A stretch of DNA of 64,000 nucleotides from NCBI GenBank assembly GCA_965217135.1, contig OZ244249.1, forward strand, positions 2,232,001 to 2,296,000, given 5' to 3'. The translations under genes were made by a program, and so were the position numbers. The stretch comes from HXMU1420-2 sp017643305 (GTDB taxonomy: Bacteria; Pseudomonadota; Alphaproteobacteria; Rhodobacterales; Rhodobacteraceae). This document shows positions 60,605 to 64,000 of this stretch, one piece after another (position 1 is the first letter of the stretch; the number at the start of each line of letters is the position of its first letter). The notes under the pieces were generated by a model. That model worked only from the letters and a program-made list of their open reading frames with translations, searched no databases and had not been told where the DNA came from.

Positions 60605-62425
60605 ATGGACCTGCGCAATATCGCCATTATCGCCCACGTGGACCACGGCAAAACCACGCTTGTGGATGAGCTTCTGAAACAATCCGGCGCGTTCCGCGAA
60701 AATCAGAACGTGGCCGAGCGCGCCATGGACAGCAACGATCTTGAACGCGAACGCGGCATCACCATTCTGGCCAAGGCCACCTCGGTCGAATGGAATGATA
60801 CCCGTATCAATATCGTCGACACCCCCGGCCACGCCGATTTCGGGGGCGAGGTGGAACGCATCCTTAGCATGGTCGATGGCGTGGTGCTGCTGGTCGATGC
60901 TGCCGAAGGCCCGATGCCGCAAACCAAATTCGTGACCTCCAAGGCGCTGGCGCTGGGGCTGCGTCCCATCGTGGTGCTGAACAAGGTCGACAAACCCGAT
61001 GCCGAGCCAGACCGGGCCTTGGACGAATGTTTCGACCTCTTCGTCAGCCTTGGCGCCGATGATGACCAGCTGGACTTCCCCACGCTCTATGCCTCCGGTC
61101 GCTCCGGCTGGGCGGATGCGGAACTGGACGGGCCACGTGAAAACCTAAACGCACTGTTTGATCTGGTGGTGGACCATGTCCCCGCCCCGGCCCAGGTTGC
61201 GCATCGCGACGAACCCTTCCGCATGCTGGCGACGACGCTGGGCGCAGACCCGTTCATCGGCCGCATCCTGACTGGTCGCGTCGAAAGTGGCACACTGAAA
61301 ACCGGCGCATCGGTCAAGGCCCTTTCGCGCGACGGCAAGATCGTGGAAAACTTTCGTGTTTCCAAGATCCTTGCTTTCCGGGGTCTGGCGCAGCAAGCCA
61401 TCGACGTTGCCGAAGCTGGTGATATCGTCTCGCTTGCGGGCATGACAAAGGCGACCGTGGCCGACAGCATCGTCGATCCGGCAGTGGACACCCCCCTGCC
61501 CGCGCAGCCGATCGATCCGCCCACCATCTCTGTCACCTTCGGGATCAATGACAGCCCACTGGCTGGGCGCGATGGCAAAAAGGTGCAAAGCCGCGTCATT
61601 CGCGAACGGTTGATGAAGGAAGCCGAACAAAACGTTGCCATCCGCGTGACTGACACGCCGGGCGGCGAAGCGTTCGAGGTTGCAGGTCGCGGTGAATTGC
61701 AAATGGGCGTGCTGATCGAAAACATGCGCCGCGAGGGGTTCGAGCTGTCGATCTCCCGTCCCCGTGTGCTGTTTCGTGAAGAAAACGGCCAGCGGCTGGA
61801 ACCAATCGAAGAGGTCACCATCGATGTCGATGACGACCATTCCGGCGCGGTCATTGAAAAGCTTACCGGTCCGCGCAAGGGCGAACTGACTGAGATGAAA
61901 CCTTCGGGCGCAGGCAAAACCCGCATCATCGCGCTGGTCCCGTCGCGCGGCCTTATTGGCTATCACGGTGAATTCCTCACCGACACGCGCGGCACCGGCG
62001 TACTGAACCGCGTGTTCCACACCTGGGCCCCTCACAAGGGCCCAATCCCTGGCCGCCGCGCGGGCGTTTTGATCTCTATGGAACAGGGTCAGTCGGTGGC
62101 CTACGCACTGTGGAACCTCGAAGAGCGTGGGCGCATGTTCATCGGTGCGCAGAAAGACGTATACATGGGCATGATCATCGGTGAACACAGCCGCGACAAC
62201 GATCTGGAAGTGAACCCGCTCAAGGGCAAGAAGCTGACCAACGTGCGGGCCTCCGGCAGCGATGAAGCGGTCCGCCTGACCACGCCGATCACACTCTCTC
62301 TGGAAGAGGCGATTGCCTACATCGACAATGATGAACTGGTAGAGGTCACGCCCAACGCGATCCGCTTGCGCAAACGGCATCTGGACCCGCATGAACGCAA
62401 ACGCGCGTCCAAGGCGGCCTCCTGA
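60605..62425 (+). CDS. typA: Translational GTPase TypA/BipA
   Basis: 606 residues from ATG 60605 (AAGGATG just upstream; ATG 60596 is also possible). GTPase motifs AHVDHGKTTLVDELLKQSG (G1), DTPGHADFGGEVERI (G3) and LNKVDKPDAEPDRALDE (G4), followed by EF-G-like domains and the C-terminal TypA domain (KGPIPGRRAGVLISMEQGQ, LTNVRASGSDEAVRLT). It binds ribosomes and aids assembly and stress growth. Length equals the family norm. Confidence 0.96.
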   Translation: MDLRNIAIIAHVDHGKTTLVDELLKQSGAFRENQNVAERAMDSNDLERERGITILAKATSVEWNDTRINIVDTPGHADFGGEVERILSMVDGVVLLVDAAEGPMPQTKFVTSKALALGLRPIVVLNKVDKPDAEPDRALDECFDLFVSLGADDDQLDFPTLYASGRSGWADAELDGPRENLNALFDLVVDHVPAPAQVAHRDEPFRMLATTLGADPFIGRILTGRVESGTLKTGASVKALSRDGKIVENFRVSKILAFRGLAQQAIDVAEAGDIVSLAGMTKATVADSIVDPAVDTPLPAQPIDPPTISVTFGINDSPLAGRDGKKVQSRVIRERLMKEAEQNVAIRVTDTPGGEAFEVAGRGELQMGVLIENMRREGFELSISRPRVLFREENGQRLEPIEEVTIDVDDDHSGAVIEKLTGPRKGELTEMKPSGAGKTRIIALVPSRGLIGYHGEFLTDTRGTGVLNRVFHTWAPHKGPIPGRRAGVLISMEQGQSVAYALWNLEERGRMFIGAQKDVYMGMIIGEHSRDNDLEVNPLKGKKLTNVRASGSDEAVRLTTPITLSLEEAIAYIDNDELVEVTPNAIRLRKRHLDPHERKRASKAAS

Positions 62426-62494
62426 CCCGCCTCTTTGTCTTTGCCCAAATACTCAGGGGGTGTAGGGGCAGCGCCCCCACTCGTTCTCAAAAGC

Positions 62495-62525
62495 AAAAAG
62501 CCCCCGGTTTCCCGAGGGCTTTTTG
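62495..62525. terminator. Bidirectional rho-independent terminator
   Basis: AAAAAGCCC...GGGCTTTTT hairpin (CGG/CCG inside) with A-tract on the left and T-tract on the right. It can end typA on the plus strand and the tRNA-Asp transcript on the minus strand. Confidence 0.75.
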
Positions 62526-62530
62526 AAAAG

Positions 62531-62607
62531 TGGCGCGGTTGACGGGGCTCGAACCCGCGACCCCCGGCGTGACAGGCCGGTACTCTAACCAGCTGAGCTA
62601 CAACCGC
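62531..62607 (-). tRNA. tRNA-Asp (anticodon GTC)
   Basis: The reverse strand starts GCGGTTGTAGCTCAGCTGGT and folds with acceptor GCGGTTG/CAACCGC, anticodon stem CCGGC/GCCGG with loop CTGTCAC (GTC at 34-36), T-loop TTCGAGC, discriminator G and encoded CCA. Confidence 0.95.
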
Positions 62608-62741
62608 GTGAGGGGCGGAATAGGCCAAGTCGTGAGGGCCGTCAACGGCTATTTGCACGCGTCCGCCGCAAGCGATTTGTCAACAAATCGCACGCAAGTC
62701 ATCAATAACTTGCAACCAATCCGTCGACGAATTGCCGGGCT

Positions 62742-64000
62742 TCAAACTGATTGTGCCGCTTCCAGCTTTTCCACTGCCGCCATCCACAGCTCCTCAGCCC
62801 GTTCCAGGCCTTCTTCCACCTCAGCGAATTTGCGTTGCCACACGTCCAGATCGGCGGCGCGTTCTGGCGCGTAGAGCTCCGGATCGGCCAGCTTCTCGCC
62901 TAGCTTGCCGTGCATCTCGGTCAGCTTTTCAATCCGTGTCTCGCCCTTGCGCACATCCGCCTGCAGGGCCTGCAACATGTCACGCGACGGTTTCTTTGGC
63001 TTCGGTTTCTCCGTCTTGGCGGGCATGGGATCGCGCCCCAGCAGCAACCCGCGGTAGCTTTCCAGATCCCCGTTATAGGGCCGAACCGTCCCATCTGAAA
63101 CCAGCCACAAGCGGTCTGCCACGAGGCTCAGCAAGTGCATGTCATGGCTGACCAGAATGACCGCGCCGGAATAGGCGGTCAACGCCTCAACCAGCGCTTC
63201 GCGGCTTTCAATGTCGAGATGGTTGGTGGGTTCGTCCAGAATCAGCATATGCGGCGCATCGATCGTCGCAATCAGCAGCGAAAGCCGCGCCTTTTGCCCA
63301 CCCGACAGGCGCCCGACCACTGTTTCTACCTGTGCTGCCCCCAACCCGAACCCGGCCAGCCTGGAGCGGTGACGCGCCGGCGCCTCATCGGGCCGCAGGC
63401 GGCGCAGATGATCCAGCGGAGTTTCATCTACGTAAAGCTCATCGACCTGATGTTGCGCAAAATAGCCCACCCGCAGCTTGCCGGACCGTACGGTTTTGCC
63501 GGCCATCAGGGGAAGACGTTCGCTCAGAAGCTTGGACAGGGTCGACTTGCCCTGCCCGTTCTTACCAAGCAGCGCGATCCGGTCATCCTGGTCGATACGC
63601 AGGTTCAACCGCCGGAGCACCGGGATGTCACCATAGCCCGTCTCGCCGCCTTCAATCTGGATTATGGGTGGCGACATTTCCTCGGGTTCCGGGAACGTAA
63701 AGGCGCGCAGGGCGGCTTCCTGAGGGCTGGTGATGGGCTGCATACGTGACAGGGCCTTCAGCCGCGACTGCGCCTGTTTCGCCTTGTCCGCCTTGTAGCG
63801 AAACCGATCCACGTAGGATTGCAGATGTGCTCGGCGGGCTTCCTGTTTCTTGGCCATGGCGGCGGCAACGGCCAACCGTTCGGCCCGCTGGCGTGCGAAC
63901 TGGTCATAGGGGCCCTGATAAAAGCTGAGCTTGCGATCCTCCAGATGCAGGATCGCCCCGACCGCCCGGTTCAGGAGCCCCCGGTCGTGGCTGATGATGA
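62742..64000 (-). CDS. ABC-F family ATPase (partial, 5' end off window)
   Basis: The frame is open to the right edge. The first visible residues are the H-loop of the first ABC domain (IISHDRGLLNRAV), followed by the linker with a coiled helix (KKQEARRAHLQSYVDRFRYK), then the second ABC domain: Walker A LGKNGQGKSTLSKLL, signature LSGGQKARLSLL, Walker B LILDEPTNHLDIE and H-loop VSHDMHLL. A C-terminal coiled tail ends at 62742. Two ABC domains, no membrane segments: ABC-F (Uup/YheS/EttA type), acting on ribosomes or translation. The closest subgroup is not certain. Confidence 0.9.
   Translation of the reverse strand, partial: IISHDRGLLNRAVGAILHLEDRKLSFYQGPYDQFARQRAERLAVAAAMAKKQEARRAHLQSYVDRFRYKADKAKQAQSRLKALSRMQPITSPQEAALRAFTFPEPEEMSPPIIQIEGGETGYGDIPVLRRLNLRIDQDDRIALLGKNGQGKSTLSKLLSERLPLMAGKTVRSGKLRVGYFAQHQVDELYVDETPLDHLRRLRPDEAPARHRSRLAGFGLGAAQVETVVGRLSGGQKARLSLLIATIDAPHMLILDEPTNHLDIESREALVEALTAYSGAVILVSHDMHLLSLVADRLWLVSDGTVRPYNGDLESYRGLLLGRDPMPAKTEKPKPKKPSRDMLQALQADVRKGETRIEKLTEMHGKLGEKLADPELYAPERAADLDVWQRKFAEVEEGLERAEELWMAAVEKLEAAQSV

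Noticed and set aside
61145..62392. 415-aa minus-strand ORF
   Set aside because: Antisense shadow of typA; the GC-rich third positions keep the opposite frame open.
62530..62874. 114-aa ORF starting MARLTGLEPATPGVTG
   Set aside because: Spurious translation across the tRNA-Asp gene on the opposite strand.

Overview
The window looks like chromosomal DNA of a marine Rhodobacterales (Roseobacter-group) alphaproteobacterium. The reasons are high GC content, an iscR-suf operon whose IscR has lost the usual cluster cysteines and which is preceded by an Irr/ICE-type palindrome, a monomeric NADP-isocitrate dehydrogenase, a DmdA-like GcvT protein, an SBP56 methanethiol oxidase family gene and a TRAP transporter. 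The assignment is inference from gene content only.

Layout. 1-1538: membrane-bound PAS histidine kinase, cut by the left edge. 2039-3000: decayed surface-polysaccharide remnants (a TylF-like methyltransferase with two internal stops, and a glycosidase 5' fragment). 3141-5670: iron-dependent alcohol dehydrogenase, thioesterase and two small unknown genes. 6069-9827: a four-gene unit with a stand-alone Rieske protein, an oxygenase alpha subunit that lacks Rieske ligands, a glutamine-synthetase-like ligase and an unknown protein. 9836-10990: debris (membrane protein and RTX C-terminus). 10991-13573: thioesterase, small exported protein, alkaline-phosphatase-type enzyme. 13735-15206: IS3-family element.

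15711-26485 (minus strand) is the most striking part: eleven closely packed genes encoding a PanB-like hydroxymethyltransferase, VanA-like Rieske oxygenase, PhyH dioxygenase, DmdA-like GcvT demethylase, CitE-like lyase, SBP56/methanethiol oxidase, ferredoxin, CoA-binding protein, rhodanese, persulfide dioxygenase and a BisC-type molybdoenzyme. A MarR gene diverges from it, and a DctPQM TRAP transporter lies beyond. Near-identical palindromes (TTGTTCCA-N2-TGGAACWA) sit before the PanB-like gene and before dctP, so transporter and operon are probably one regulon. I infer import and breakdown of a methylated organosulfur compound to methanethiol, sulfide, persulfide and sulfite. The SBP56 frame is intact over 450 codons except for two in-frame TGA codons; the first falls on the first cysteine of the conserved CSSC motif (USSC if read as selenocysteine), the second on a non-Cys position.

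30265-39291: acyl-CoA catabolic genes (CaiB, ALDH, acyl-CoA dehydrogenase and MmgE/PrpD on the minus strand; LysR, enoyl-CoA hydratase, HMG-CoA lyase-like protein and zinc ADH on the plus strand). 39894-43824: TetR with its operator, a small membrane ORF with an internal TGA, a DUF418 protein, an unknown gene with a duplicated 3' end, tRNA-Arg(CCG) and a PaaI thioesterase. 44128-53476: iscR-suf operon with several non-Suf passengers. 53656-64000: housekeeping and small genes (hydrolase, thioesterase, icd, RidA, DUF6356, Lrp/AsnC, typA, tRNA-Asp) and an ABC-F ATPase cut by the right edge.
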